Assembly: GCA_008508345.1 (NCBI GenBank)
Contig: QNGE01000121.1
Location: 69,093-133,092, forward strand
DNA length: 64,000 nucleotides
Direction of reading: 5' to 3'
Origin: Paragonimus westermani
Taxonomy: Eukaryota > Platyhelminthes > Trematoda > Plagiorchiida > Troglotrematidae
Positions 46,665-59,303 of this stretch are shown piece after piece; the stretch's first letter is position 1, and each line of letters starts with the position of its first letter. The position numbers were made by a program, and so were the translations under genes. The notes beneath the pieces were generated by a model. That model was not told where the DNA came from. It searched no databases and saw nothing but the letters and a program-made list of their open reading frames with translations.

Positions 46665-49600
46665 TTATGGTTACTTAGAGTCACAGCATTGATTTACACG
46701 GCATACTAACATCACTCTTTTTGCATTTTCCTTCGAAAAACAATTTGGCGGACAGAATGCCAGGCTCACTGTTTAGTCACTATCCTGAACGAATTCCGTT
46801 AAACACCAGGTCGAACAAGTTTCCGAAAATACTGAGTAATTACTTTGACTAACCTGCATTCACTAAATGTATGACGCCCAACCATTCTTTACAACACAGA
46901 AACCCGTTTGTGATTTCACTGAAAAATTTCCTGCACTTTAAACTAATGTCTCTAAAGGTAAAAAGCCTTATAACCTCAATGGTGCGTAATCAGAACAACT
47001 AAAAATCAAAAATTGTTTGACTGATTTCAACAGAGTCTAAAATTCGTGTGTACTTTTGACCTTGATACTCTGTAATCCAGTGATACACCTTCCGTGAATG
47101 AGATACTCAATGAACTTTATAAAATTAATGAAGCGGTTGCCTACCAGAACGCCTGCGCTCTATATGGATCATTGTGCACTTCAATGTTTCAGTTGACTAT
47201 ACTTGATTGCAGAACCAATGAAAAACATCCGGAGTACTCAAAATCGTACCAAGACGATCGATACAGAAAGGCGATGGTAGTTTTTTGTAGAGAAAAGCAC
47301 TTCCCGGTCCAGTTGCTTGCTGAACAATAGACTTTTCTATATTCAAAAGGATAAAATTATGCCGGAAATTTGAAAAAGCACTATATTTTTGTGCATCCAT
47401 TTGGTCAATTCCAAAGCGTCTGAGGACTGCACCATAATTTACTCTAACTCAAGCGGATCAATAATTTAAAATTAGACAGAGGTAGTTGGATTAAATTCAC
47501 TGGTGTCTTTTTTCTCACACTTGTGTTATTAAGTGCTGTATTGGTGCCACTTATGTTCATATAAGACAGTACTATTTACTACAACTATTACATATGTGTT
47601 TTCGATATGAAGTGATGTATATTAATCACATTTGTGTGTACTAGATTCGGGTGTTGGTGTCCTCCCCAATGAAGCAACAAATTATAAAAGGATCAGCGGT
47701 TTTTTACCTTGTAACGATTGGACTACTATTCAAATGCAATATACACTCATGTTTTATAAAACTTATATGACTGTTAGTAGTAGGAATAAATTCTACCTAG
47801 TAGAAACCTACACAACGTAATCGGTCTTCTCACTAACAATTAAGTGAATTCGGAAACATATGCATTACCAGACACAGAACACTGAACTAATATCTTACTG
47901 TGCAATCTATTTCATTATACAATTGAAAATACAATCCGTTATGGAGATTCGCACTGGGCTGTTGAAGGTATGGGCGCCGTTGAACGGACGTTAAGTTTTT
48001 TCGGACACTGTGTGATAAACTAAACTCCGGATAATCACAATTTGGGTTTTTACATATATACGTTGTGGTGAGGAAGATGTGATTGTGGAAAGTAAGGATA
48101 AACATGGAGGATTCGAATAATCTGTTATTCACTTTCCAGTATTTTCTTGGGAAATCACTCATTTCTTCCCTTGCACAATGGCCCAGTGTGTCTGCTCCAT
48201 CAGTCCTGTATGTAAGATATGAAATAAACACAGACTCCAATTTACTGTCTCTGCTTCCTTTCGCAAACGGAGACCGAATATATGCGATTTAGAGTATTGT
48301 GAACCGCTCTGCAGAAACCTGATTGCCGAAAAAAGTTTTGCAGCACATTTCAGTGGGGAATTTCTCAATATATGCCTAAGTAATAAATGTGGATAACAAG
48401 GTGTTAATAACCAGGACCAAATGTCAACATTCATCGGGCCTTAAGCCTAGTCCGGCCAATCAGATAAGACTGTTCAACCCGTGGTTCTTGTGTGAATTTC
48501 CACTCTTATTGGCCATTGTTGTTTCTTAAATTGATGCTAACTTCAGATTTGTTCCTGATCGCTTGACTAGCCCTTATTTGATTTTTCAGTTATGTAACTT
48601 TTTACTGTGGAGTGGGTTAAACTGAGTAGCTCCTCATTGATTTTCTTTAATTACACAATGCCTATGTTTATATATGTAAAATGCACTTTGTAAGCTGACA
48701 TTCAGCTTCAGCACACACAATCCCAGTATATAGTGAAACAGTCACCGTAGGCGTAACAGATGGCTCGGAATACTCGCTTGTAACATATGAAATACAAACG
48801 TGGTTCTCCCATCGTTTTTTAACGGTTAGCAGTAATTCCTCGGAGTTAGGCCTTTTGGCGATCCAAACGGTGCCAGAAAGTGTTTCAATGAAACACAGTG
48901 AAACAGAATGCAATGAACAAAATGTTTTGCTCGTCACCTGACTCGATTCCCACTAACATCTCTGTTTTACTCTGAGATACATACAATTTCTGATTAAAAC
49001 TTCCTTGTTCATCTCCGTTAAATTGAAACTGATGTTATCAAGCAGGACTTTATTCAGAGTATGTAAGTGAATGCTAAGCCAACTAACACCCTCAAAATTG
49101 CCACATTTAAAAATGCGAGTTATTACACCCTCTGTTGCACCGTAACGATCTCAAAGATAAACATGCCTGGCATTAACATCACAAGAAATTTTATTTTGTC
49201 CAACAAAGTAATTTTAGTACCATTTAAGAAGTGGCTTCTAACTAGGTACCGACTGTCCAGGAATTCAGGATAATCTGTCGTCTGCAGTTTGGTTAACAAG
49301 GTGCACACTCTAATGAAAGTTTTGAACCGTAGAATCTTGATCTTCCTTATCGCCTGTCTGTTTACACTTAAATGGTTTTCTGCCATTTATGTGTAATATT
49401 TTATAAATGCACAAGGAAAAAATACTAGCATCAGTCATTTAAAAATTATAACAAAATTTGTCCAAGAAAAACAACGAAACATAATTATGTTTAAGATCAC
49501 CTTTAAATCTTTATTCTGAAGTGCTTTTAACTGGAGTTTCTCAAGCGGCCGATTATAAACTACAGAACTATACCAGTTGGGAATTCGCTCCAATTTTTTG

Positions 49601-52154
49601 GCTGAATATTTTGCAGTTGAGTCTGTAGTGTAAAGACCATTTAAACAAATATCTCTCAAATCTACTTTCAGTTATATTTGGTTTGAGCATAGTATGATAA
49701 ACTAGTTTTTGAATGAATAGTCAGTTTGGTGGGATAGTATTGTCAGAGCAGAGCAGTTTTCTCTGAGACTGTGGAAAAACTTCCCAAATCTACTGTTAAT
49801 CTTCTAACTAACGAATACACTGTGTGAAACTAATTAATGTTTGAATGACTTTTCGATTGTGTCTCAATACTGATGTTAAATTAAGTCTGAGTTCTGTAAG
49901 AAACTGAGAGCATTATTTTATCTAGTTGTGTTCAGGACTAAAGAACTTATCAGATCATCCACTCTTCAGTAACACCAAACGGCTCACCAATGCAATCGAA
50001 TTGAGCGTGTTCGTGTGAACAGGCGTAAAACCAAAAAAGACATACGGAATAACTTAGCGACGACAAGTATGGTTAACCATACCGCAATTCTGTACTTCAT
50101 CTAAGCAAATTATTTATTGCGGTATTGTCAAATGAAATTACTTTTCTACAACCCTTTTTAACTCGGCAATACATAAATCGACAGATATTTCCAGCAACAA
50201 TTTCAGCAGTACCAGTAATTATTGTTTGCACGATCCGTCATCGAAGTTTCGTTTGAGCAGGAGCAGCACACTTGACAGATCTTAATTTCCCATGCCCTTA
50301 TTTGTCGTTAAGTGGGAAGAACATGTTCTTATACACATGGAATTGTAGTGTAGGACGCAATCAAAACTAGCAAGCGCCCCCAGATTTAATTCGCACCGTG
50401 TAACAGAGCGTGCTGCTGTGTTGCTGGCACCGTTTTAGTGTTCGTTTCTGTAAGTCGGGTGAGTGACTTACTGAGCTTACTGCTTGTTTGTGGTGTTTCC
50501 TTCTACAAGACTGTTGCTGAAACGCCCACTTCTGAAAAACGCTGTTCTCTGGTGTCTTTACTTTGCCCCCAGATTCTACTCACTTGTTTTAAGGGCATCG
50601 GAGCAAAAACGGATGGTTTGTATGTTACAGTACAAATAAGAGAAAAGGCAAAGATCACAAATTTGTGAACATGTGTGTCACAGACCAAAATTCTAATTTT
50701 TGAGTACAACTTTCTCGAGCATGAGAAAATAAACTGCAGTATGACGGAAAGTACTGACGTGAAGCATGCAATCGATCGCTTGTACATTTCGAACCAGCAT
50801 GATGACTGAACTAACATTGACATGTACATAAACATGTACATAAATAAAAATGTGGATAACGAACTATTTGTCTGATCACTTTCTAGTGACTGCCATAGTG
50901 TCACTCTGTGCATAAGTATAGCATAACTACCCCCAAGTTGGTGATGTGTTCATCGAACTCAGAAAGCGGAGCATTTGAAGTAACTCACTATCCCGTAGCC
51001 CTCAGTCATTCAGTTTAGCGCAGCGTGTGGGGTCTTCAACCGGGTGTACCTGTGGCTTGTTTCTTCCATGAATTTTTTCCAGAGAACTTCATGCACTGAC
51101 AACTCCCTGAGGCACCTTTCATGTTGCCGTGAAACTATGTACAAATATCCTGTTAAGTTTTTGTCTCTCTTCATCGCCAACCTATGAAAATTTCACCTCC
51201 AAAATTTTGCTTGTGTAGCTCATCATCACCATATGGAATGCTCTAGATGCGCCTCTCTATCTTCAACTAGATTCAGATACATTCAGCCACTATCGGATAC
51301 CAGGTAATGTCTTCGTTTTGTTGCGTTCAATTGAGTGGACTTCAACAGAGACCTAGTCCTCGTGCTAACACGAATTGAAAGTTACCACAGTTGACTTTAC
51401 TCATCCGGTCACGATATTTTCAATGGTCTATTATTGTAATTGCCCGACACACTTTTTGAGTCAACTGACCTTAATTTTTTAAGATGTGGGTGAGCGAGAT
51501 GTGTGAAGTTCTCCTATTACAATGTACAGAAGTGTATTATTAACTGATCCTGATTTGGAAACGCTGAGTTACTGTAGTAACAGACATTCATGGTTAGTGA
51601 CCAGTTGGAACGTATTCACCATTAGGTAGTCAGAGCAACTGTGGTTCTTAAATGGTTTTGGAAAAAGCAAAGAAATTCCAGGAAAGACAAAAACTTTGCA
51701 AAGGTTTTGCCCGTAACTGACCTACCAAATACTCCGTCTACCACATTAACTTCAGAATGCACGGATCATTTACTGAACACTGTCATTCTCCAGTCTGTAG
51801 TGAATCACTGTACCAGTGGATAATAATCACGTGTGCATCCATTCAGGTGAGCAGAGCTGGATCATGTCAAAGAAAAACCCATTTATCAAAATCTGTTCTT
51901 TGACATTCGACGCTTTAAACGCTGCTATATCCTTTGCAGCATTGGACCGGCGGTGGATGGATCGACAATGTTAGCTGTTAACAGTGCAATCGATTTTTCC
52001 TCTGGTAGTAATTTTTGGAGTGTTTCCCAACGAACAGGTCGTTGCACGCTTTTGCAGTATCCCATGTTTACTGTCAAAGTATTCAGGGCTCACTTCGTCG
52101 ACTATCCAGGCACCAACGACCCAACAGGTTTCTATGAATGGTTCAGTTGTTAGC
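46665..52154. other. stretch without supportable features
   Basis: Only short ORFs on both strands were seen, the longest being 136 codons (50913-50503, minus) and 117 codons (48240-47887, minus), neither with a motif. No RNA gene or element was recognised. Confidence 0.45.
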
Positions 52155-52244
52155 GTTCTAGAGGCAATGTTGATCAAGCGTCGCGCACCGGCCCTTTGTT
52201 GGCAAAAGGTACTGACGCAATCAATTTCGTTGCCGTGGCAGTGA
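52155..52244 (+). pseudogene. PLE fragment F, C-terminal end of endonuclease ORF
   Basis: The plus-strand frame reads VLEAMLIKRRAPALC, then WQKVLTQSISLPWQ and a TGA at 52242-52244. This matches the PLE C-terminal signature (A.LI...PALC.QK...QS.SLPW). The upstream sequence is open but no longer resembles the endonuclease. A hammerhead-like motif follows 85 nt after the stop, as in copies E, C and G. The copy is strongly 5'-truncated. Confidence 0.75.
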
Positions 52245-52329
52245 AGCCTGATTGAAACCAAGTGAAGTTCGTTCATTTCATTGTTTTGACGCTACGCGCT
52301 TAACCTATATAACCGAATGTTTTATGTAA

Positions 52330-52366
52330 CCGAGTGATGAGAATAAACGAAATGCTTGCATCTCGC
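52330..52366 (+). ncRNA. hammerhead ribozyme-like motif 3' of PLE F
   Basis: The core reads GUGAUGA (G instead of C at the first base). Stem II is G-C around AAUAAA, then GAA follows. Stem III is AUGC with GCAU, which leaves no loop, or AUG with CAU around CUUG. H17 is C52362 and stem I is CGA with UCG. The loss of the first core base predicts inactivity. Confidence 0.6.
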
Positions 52367-52399
52367 AATGTATGTCTTCTTGTTGTCTTGATGGTTCAG

Positions 52400-55300
52400 T
52401 TTAGTAAGTTACCTGTATAGACATTAAGAAGTGAGTTGTCAAGTCACATGACTTAACCACAGTTCTGTTGGTAATGAAGGGTGTGATTAACCTCCAGCAA
52501 TTTACTCAATTGATTAAACCCGGAAATGCTAATATCAGATCTTACGACCAGTACATATTGAACTTATCAAGCTGATGGGACTGTCTGTTAGGTGTATCCA
52601 AAGTAACTGCCTCAGTCTAACGGTTCATCCGTAGTCGTCCGCCAATCATTTTCTTCCTGTGTACTCTTTATTTCTTAAAAATGTAACATTTCAATTTATG
52701 TGTACGGTCAGAGATAGGAGTGCAATATGTGCTAAACTTTAGGTAACTCAGAGATACTACCGCGCTGCCAAAAGTCAATGTGACTCTATTGTCTTCGGTC
52801 GGGCCGTGCAGTATAATAAAAAGTACACTGCATCTTTGGAAAATAAAACGGGGAAAAGCAGTGCTTTTATTTTCTGAGCTCATTTAACTACTGCAGGAAT
52901 ACCGTACCTTATATTGCAGAAGTCTTCGATGAAACATGTTGCTAAAGAATCACGGCTAAATAAGTGGCGCAAACCTTGAATCTGCTCAAATTGTACAGTC
53001 GGTACTTAATTGAAAGCAGGTTTGACTTATCATGATACTTTGTTTTCTGGAAGTTAAACTCGAATAAAAGGTGAGAACCAAAAAACCGAGTCCTTCCATC
53101 GACAGACCCATTTCTGATTGCCTTCGTTCTATCAAACTTCTCGGTATGTCAAGTGAATCCACACAATTCAAAACCCCAGATCTGAAAAGAGACATAAACC
53201 AAGTAGGCCTTGGTTTTTTCGCAGATTTGCTGCTGCACACCTTAGTCTCATTTATAAAAGTCACGACATTGTGTCAAGAAAACAGAACAGAAAAGATTGT
53301 CAGTCCCCGATGTAAATTCTGTCCCTCACTGGCTACTGTGACAGTTCATTGTTATCTAATACTTCAGCTCCAGTGTTTCATAACAGTATTGAACGTGAGA
53401 TTACCGTTACGATGTGCGAGAGCAGAATAGTGACCACCTATTAAACCTCCCTTTGGAAATTGAGGGAAACAGTGGGTTTCGAGGTGGCTGAACGCCAAGA
53501 GATGACCGCATGTGCTGGTTATCCAGCGCGCTGATTCGAAACTTGATGGGAGACTATTATCACAGTAAACTTTTTGGCCCACTGATTCTTGAAACTGAAC
53601 TGATAATCGAATTTCTAATCATTTTCTGTCTCTGCAATTGCGTCAAGATTCAGAACCGTAGTCACGTGATATATCAGAAGTTAATTGGCACTCAAATGAA
53701 AGGTTTGGGATTTGCACCGGAATTCATATTATGCCAGATGTTGAGAATGCATTCTACTCTGTTAGTGAATATTCGTACGTAAGACGGTAGTTACTGACGT
53801 AGGAATGTACTTGTTCTCTGCAGTCTGCTAACCAGTTGGTCATACTCTAGCTGCTGTAATCGCAAAGTAAGTGCGTCCTTGAACATTACGCGAAGCAGTT
53901 TGTATAGTCTTAGATTATCTTGGTTTTGAACTGCAATCTCTACGGTATCTTATAGTAGTTCCTCTCATTTGGAGCTGAACTACTACAGGGAGAGAAAGCA
54001 ATGTTTTTCACAAATTCCCACACTTCTGTCGAAAAAGTTAAGTCAAGTATGGTTAACCTGCATTCTGAAAAGTAACCGAATATCAGACACTTAGCACACA
54101 GACAGGAAGTCAACCGTATTAGCTCATCCTGCACCCGTCATCATCGTTGACTATAACCCTTTGTACCCCTGAATAAAGTTTTTCTGCAAACTAATAACCA
54201 CTGGCCAACAGCGTTTCCGACCGATTACACTAGTAACTAATGCTCTGATTTAACAAACACGACAAAAAAAATTGTGCAGGTGCTTCAACCCAAAGCACGG
54301 ACAAGGGTTTTCAGAGGCTCGTTGTATAGAAACGCAACGTAACGCGACATCACTCAGAAAACGGAAACAAAACTTTCCTGTTCACTCATACTGGCACCTA
54401 CATTCCGTCTTCATGTATCTTATGGACCATGTATGTAAACATCGAACCGTAAAATGAGTACGATTCTGTTGGTGCATTTCAACGTGATAGAAACATAATA
54501 TCTTGTGTACATAACACTGGTTGAACTTAGATCAGGAGCCATAATTGTTCAGACCCGTTTAAAAGATGTGTAAATAATAAACCTGTCTATCTTTCGATCA
54601 CAGGCATTGAGCCGGCAGCTTAACACTGAAATGGAACTGAGTTTATGTGACTATGGTCAAAAGTTTCCAATTATTGGTTAATACTACTGATATGTGTAAC
54701 AGTAGTCTCATTGAAAAAAGCCATTTTTGCGTAACAAAGATGCTTTTGCATCTTGGAAGTGCCGTAAATGTTGTAACGAAACTGCCGCTAACTTCTGATT
54801 ACTTTGTCGCATAACGATCCCATGTGGCCCTGGTTATTCGGAGATAAATGCAATGCCAGTGTCTATCAATTTACCTAGTTCTTTGGGACGGTGTCTTCGA
54901 GTGGAGATGCTGCCATAAATTTTTATATTTGCCACTCAGTAGCATTTAAACCAGTTATTAAATACCCGTTAGAAAATGGATATAAATGAGGAGATGACAG
55001 CCACTTTCTACTTGGTTCTGTCATCACTGCTCATTCTTTGAAGTTGTTGAGCGGCAGCCGTCGGTTTTCAAAATATAGGAAGGACAAAATAAGTCATTAA
55101 GTATTAGTGCCTTCCAGTTCGTCTCGAGTCTAAGCTTGCATGCGACACTACAAAATGGCATTTTCAAATTTTACAAAAAATCTAGAAGAGCTTACTAAAA
55201 AAGAATGATAAATCTGGTAAAAAATTTCTAGAGTTTGCAGTGATAATGGAGTTGGAAACACAGTAACGTCTACTTTTGTAATGCTATCTTGTTATTAAGG

Positions 55301-56180
55301 TGATTCTTCGGTTTATTTAGGTTATCAGAATGTTTGCCTGACAGTATCATGCCATGAGACATGTACCAGGTTTTAAAACCGGCGCTTCCCGTATAAAATT
55401 ATGATAGTTCGATGAAATAAAAACACCTACTACTGCCCTTTCCTTAGACAAAATTAAAGGTTAATGTTTTCTCAAAATGAAGAAATTATTAATTATTAGC
55501 AGCGGGCCGTTGACAAGAGTGTACTTCGTTGGAAAAATTGCGTTGTGTCATTTCCTATTATTCTCACTTCAGAGTTTAACAGTCATTCGAAACAATCAGT
55601 TTCGTCACAACTTCTGCCATGGAAAAAGCTCCGCTAAAATTGAATAAACACGGCGGTTTGTGTACTTACTTGCGAACTGCTTCCAGAATCTACTCAATGT
55701 TCTTAGAAGATTTTTTGTTCATCCATGTTTAATTTCTTCCCCTCGAAAAATCGCTTAATTCATCAGGAAAGTGATAGTCCATTTCGTTGGATCTGATCCC
55801 GAGCAGTATCAGAACAGCAGAGCATTCGAAACGTGTTTCTGTGATTGGGCACTTAGTCAGTTTTATCAGTCATGTTCTTTAACAGTACCATAGCCAGTAT
55901 ACATAATCAATTTATAAAGGTTGGTAATCTTTGATTCACTTCATAAATGCATTTTTACTCATGAGCCTCACGCATCATAGTAATAGCCCACGATTGAAAT
56001 GGTACGATGACATTCAGGAAATTATTCAAAGCAACTCTGTGGAAACTATTTACTATGTTCGTGAACAGCGAAAAATTATTTCCTCGAAATCCAACAGATT
56101 GCAACATAAGTTATCCCTGAAATAAGTACCAAGTTGCACGCACCCACCTCAATTGGTGTACTGACGGCTCGAAATCAAAG
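52400..56180. other. stretch without supportable features
   Basis: Overlapping open frames at 53071-53430 (plus) and 53264-52986 (minus) read plausibly in both directions but show no known motif. Nothing else is recognisable. Confidence 0.4.
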
Positions 56181-56369
56181 TCATCGATTGCCAAATATCT
56201 CATGAAAACAGGTCACCAGTTTGACCAGTTAAACGCATTCAGGATGTTGTTGCTCAATCAAAACCCAAAATTATTAGCATTCTGCAAAGCGATGCACATC
56301 CAAGTTTACCAACACACTTTATGTGCAAACAAGTGGTTGGGGCAACCTATCGAATTGCGATGGTTGTGA
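56181..56369 (+). pseudogene. PLE fragment G, C-terminal end of endonuclease ORF
   Basis: The plus-strand frame reads SSIAKYLMKTGHQFDQLNAF, then NQNPKLLAFCKAMHIQVYQ and TLCANKWLGQP, ending at the TGA at 56367-56369. It aligns residue by residue with copy C (SSIVKHLVTTG.., SPKLLAFC, TLCAQKWLKQP). The GIY-YIG catalytic part and RT are missing. A decayed hammerhead-like motif follows 88 nt after the stop. Confidence 0.8.
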
Positions 56370-56457
56370 TTACATAATACTTGGTGTGTTTGAAGGCGTG
56401 CCTGACTCCTGTTTGTCGCTACATGTATGATGTACACAACTGGCATTTTTTACGTTT

Positions 56458-56494
56458 GCGACCGATGAGAACAAACAAAATGTTACCACATCAC
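56458..56494 (+). ncRNA. decayed hammerhead-like motif 3' of PLE G
   Basis: The core reads CCGAUGA (C for U at position 4) and GAA has become AAA. Stem III (AUGU with ACAU around UACC) is still formed. Stem I is lost. It is recognised mainly by its position and by alignment to the copies at 37055-37091 and 52330-52366. Confidence 0.5.
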
Positions 56495-57051
56495 AATATA
56501 TGTCTTCCATCTGCTTTGATGACCTCGAATGAAAGTCATAAATATCGCAAAAACAATGCGAACAATCTTCCTTCAAACAGTCTTTTCTGATTTATCACCG
56601 AATAAAGGGCTGTTCTGCGCTGCTTATTAACATAAGATAATGAACGCATGAAGGTGAGAAATGACGGGTGAGAAAAGAGGTATCGAAACAGTCAATCAAA
56701 GTAACACTCGGCTGAACATTTTATCACGGAATTTATGCTTTTCGTCAAAAATATACAAATGTTGAGCAACTCAATTTTGCTAATGGGGAATTCACAAATA
56801 TCAATTTACGAGGTGGTACCGGAAACCCATAGCTGACTAGTTGCTTCAAGACCACGGAATTCACACTTGGTTCTTGTGTGCGTGAAATAGTTTGTAACAA
56901 GCACAACGAATAAAAAAACATGACACAAGGATCCCTTAAATTCGATGATTTCCGAAAATGGATTGTCATGAGGCAGAAGTAATGAGATAGGAGTGAATCA
57001 ACAGTACTAGATTTACCATAAACAGAGCACATCTAATGCAGATAGAAGGGT
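56495..57051. other. stretch between PLE G and the palindrome
   Basis: A few dozen bases after the motif still resemble the PLE 3' end (TATGTCTTC). After that I see nothing. Confidence 0.45.
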
Positions 57052-57897
57052 GTTCTCGTTACGGCTTGTGAAATCAAGCAGAATTTCGTTTGTTGTAGTG
57101 TAAACACGGAGGTAGGCCAGTTTCGAACATACGATTACATAGTCAGTGTTACATACACTGCTGACAAGTCGATAATCAAAACCTTAGTAGAGTTTATCCA
57201 TCAGCGTGCTAATACAACCAGTCAAAAGTGTAATAGTGCACTTTTTTTAAAGGCGTTCAAACGCGTGATTTATTAGCTGAAAGAGTGAACAACATCCAGG
57301 GTACAGCACGTGCGAACACAATAACAATTTTATCTTGAGTTATACACTACTTGCCAGTAGCACGATGGGTTTTTGCACAACTCTTGACCTGAAGTACCTA
57401 GCAGGCGGATTTACCGATCGTCCGATTCATCTCATAGGAATTCCAGCTGAAAAGCTTATCCAAAATCAGGTCTCCAAACCGGGTCAGTTCAACGAACGAC
57501 CCCAGCGCACCACTGGAGTTACAGCCTCACTAGCTAGTCCGGGGATGTACGTTCATTTCAGGTCATTTTAGGTTCCATCGTCCTAGTGTGTTGGCTATCA
57601 CGGCATAAGGTCGACAGCATCTGACCGTTGACAAAATTATCAACGCTTGTGAGCAACGCATGGCCGGGAACAAGCATACAAACGTGAATATAAATGGACA
57701 AAGTAAATATACAACATTTCTCTGATAGGGTGTGAAAGCACGATCATGTTTTCGCCAAACGATGGACGGTAAGAACTTAGATCAAGGGACAAAACGGATT
57801 TAAAAGTTGGCGAAAGCTTAATTGAAAACGAGCGATTTGCCCACAAAAATTGAAGCAAGTCATGCTATGCTTCAAGATCGTCACACCCTTTGTGGAC
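57052..57897 (+). repeat. left arm of an 846-nt near-perfect inverted repeat
   Basis: Every position p in this arm pairs with position 115822-p in the right arm. The segments compared, which cover most of the arm, showed no mismatch except three within the outermost 25 nt (around 57054, 57066 and 57072). The arm contains short open frames, including 78 codons from 57335 (plus) and 72 codons from 57858 (minus), duplicated exactly in the other arm. None is recognisable. It resembles neither the PLEs nor the SINEs of this window. Confidence 0.95.
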
Positions 57898-57924
57898 ACA
57901 TTACAATACGTAGACTACGCCTGA
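57898..57924. other. 27-nt spacer at the centre of the palindrome
   Basis: This is the only unpaired sequence between the two arms. It shows no notable motif. Confidence 0.9.
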
Positions 57925-58770
57925 GTCCACAAAGGGTGTGACGATCTTGAAGCATAGCATGACTTGCTTCAATTTTTGTGGGCAAATCGCTCGTTTTCAA
58001 TTAAGCTTTCGCCAACTTTTAAATCCGTTTTGTCCCTTGATCTAAGTTCTTACCGTCCATCGTTTGGCGAAAACATGATCGTGCTTTCACACCCTATCAG
58101 AGAAATGTTGTATATTTACTTTGTCCATTTATATTCACGTTTGTATGCTTGTTCCCGGCCATGCGTTGCTCACAAGCGTTGATAATTTTGTCAACGGTCA
58201 GATGCTGTCGACCTTATGCCGTGATAGCCAACACACTAGGACGATGGAACCTAAAATGACCTGAAATGAACGTACATCCCCGGACTAGCTAGTGAGGCTG
58301 TAACTCCAGTGGTGCGCTGGGGTCGTTCGTTGAACTGACCCGGTTTGGAGACCTGATTTTGGATAAGCTTTTCAGCTGGAATTCCTATGAGATGAATCGG
58401 ACGATCGGTAAATCCGCCTGCTAGGTACTTCAGGTCAAGAGTTGTGCAAAAACCCATCGTGCTACTGGCAAGTAGTGTATAACTCAAGATAAAATTGTTA
58501 TTGTGTTCGCACGTGCTGTACCCTGGATGTTGTTCACTCTTTCAGCTAATAAATCACGCGTTTGAACGCCTTTAAAAAAAGTGCACTATTACACTTTTGA
58601 CTGGTTGTATTAGCACGCTGATGGATAAACTCTACTAAGGTTTTGATTATCGACTTGTCAGCAGTGTATGTAACACTGACTATGTAATCGTATGTTCGAA
58701 ACTGGCCTACCTCCGTGTTTACACTACAACAAACGAAATTCTGCTTGATATCACACGCCGTAACGAGCAC
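57925..58770 (-). repeat. right arm of the 846-nt inverted repeat
   Basis: This is the reverse complement of the left arm, with a few mismatches confined to its outer end. Beyond 58770 the similarity to the left flank stops abruptly. No flanking target-site duplication was seen. Confidence 0.95.
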
Positions 58771-59083
58771 CAGTTCATGGAAAGTGCAACCGTACTTTCG
58801 AATGTTCCGGTTTTCCGGACAGTTGCCAATAGCTGCTTCACTTCGCTGTTACATTTGCTGTTGACCTTATTAATAATCATTCATCCTAATTATATTGTTT
58901 GATATGCATGCCTGCAAGCATGCTATCGGGATAGACACTCATTAGTGGACGAACGGTAAATCTGAGATAAGAATGTTTTTCTCACAGCGTTTCAATCCAT
59001 CTTCTACGTGCCATTATGTATTGATGAATGGTTGTTGTTTTGGTTATTTTCATATTGTACATCACTGAAACTTGACCGCAGCT

Positions 59084-59303
59084 ATCACATTCAGACAGAC
59101 TTCCTAAGCAGCCCCTTTCGAAAGTAAACGTCACACTTGATTAGCTCCTAGCTTCTCTTAGGGCTTCTCAGTATTACATCTATTCCCCACGCAAGGGATC
59201 AGAGCTCCGTCCCCCCCTATCATGAGGGAACCGTGTTGACAACCTCACCATTGACCTCACATTAGCACAACTGAATCATCATATGTGAACGCTCAGCCAA
59301 TTT
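59084..59303 (-). repeat. degenerate copy of the hammerhead SINE
   Basis: Read on the minus strand, the tRNA-like head (remnants of A box and of CCTCATGAT), the hammerhead region and the CTTTCGAAAGGGGC tail are all recognisable in the same order as at 45726-46120. The core has decayed to CUGAGAA-like sequence and stem I no longer pairs, so no activity is expected. The CCCCCC stretch replaces part of the anticodon-to-B-box region. Confidence 0.75.

Noticed and set aside
52986..53430. Coding exon in either orientation
   Set aside because: Both strands are open and read plausibly, but no convincing pair of splice borders or known motif distinguishes them.
57052..58770. DNA transposon with long terminal inverted repeats
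   Set aside because: Only 27 nt lie between the arms, there is no transposase, and no flanking target-site duplication was seen.
59130..59175. Active hammerhead in the third SINE copy
   Set aside because: Core, stem II and stem I are all degraded; only position within the repeat identifies it.
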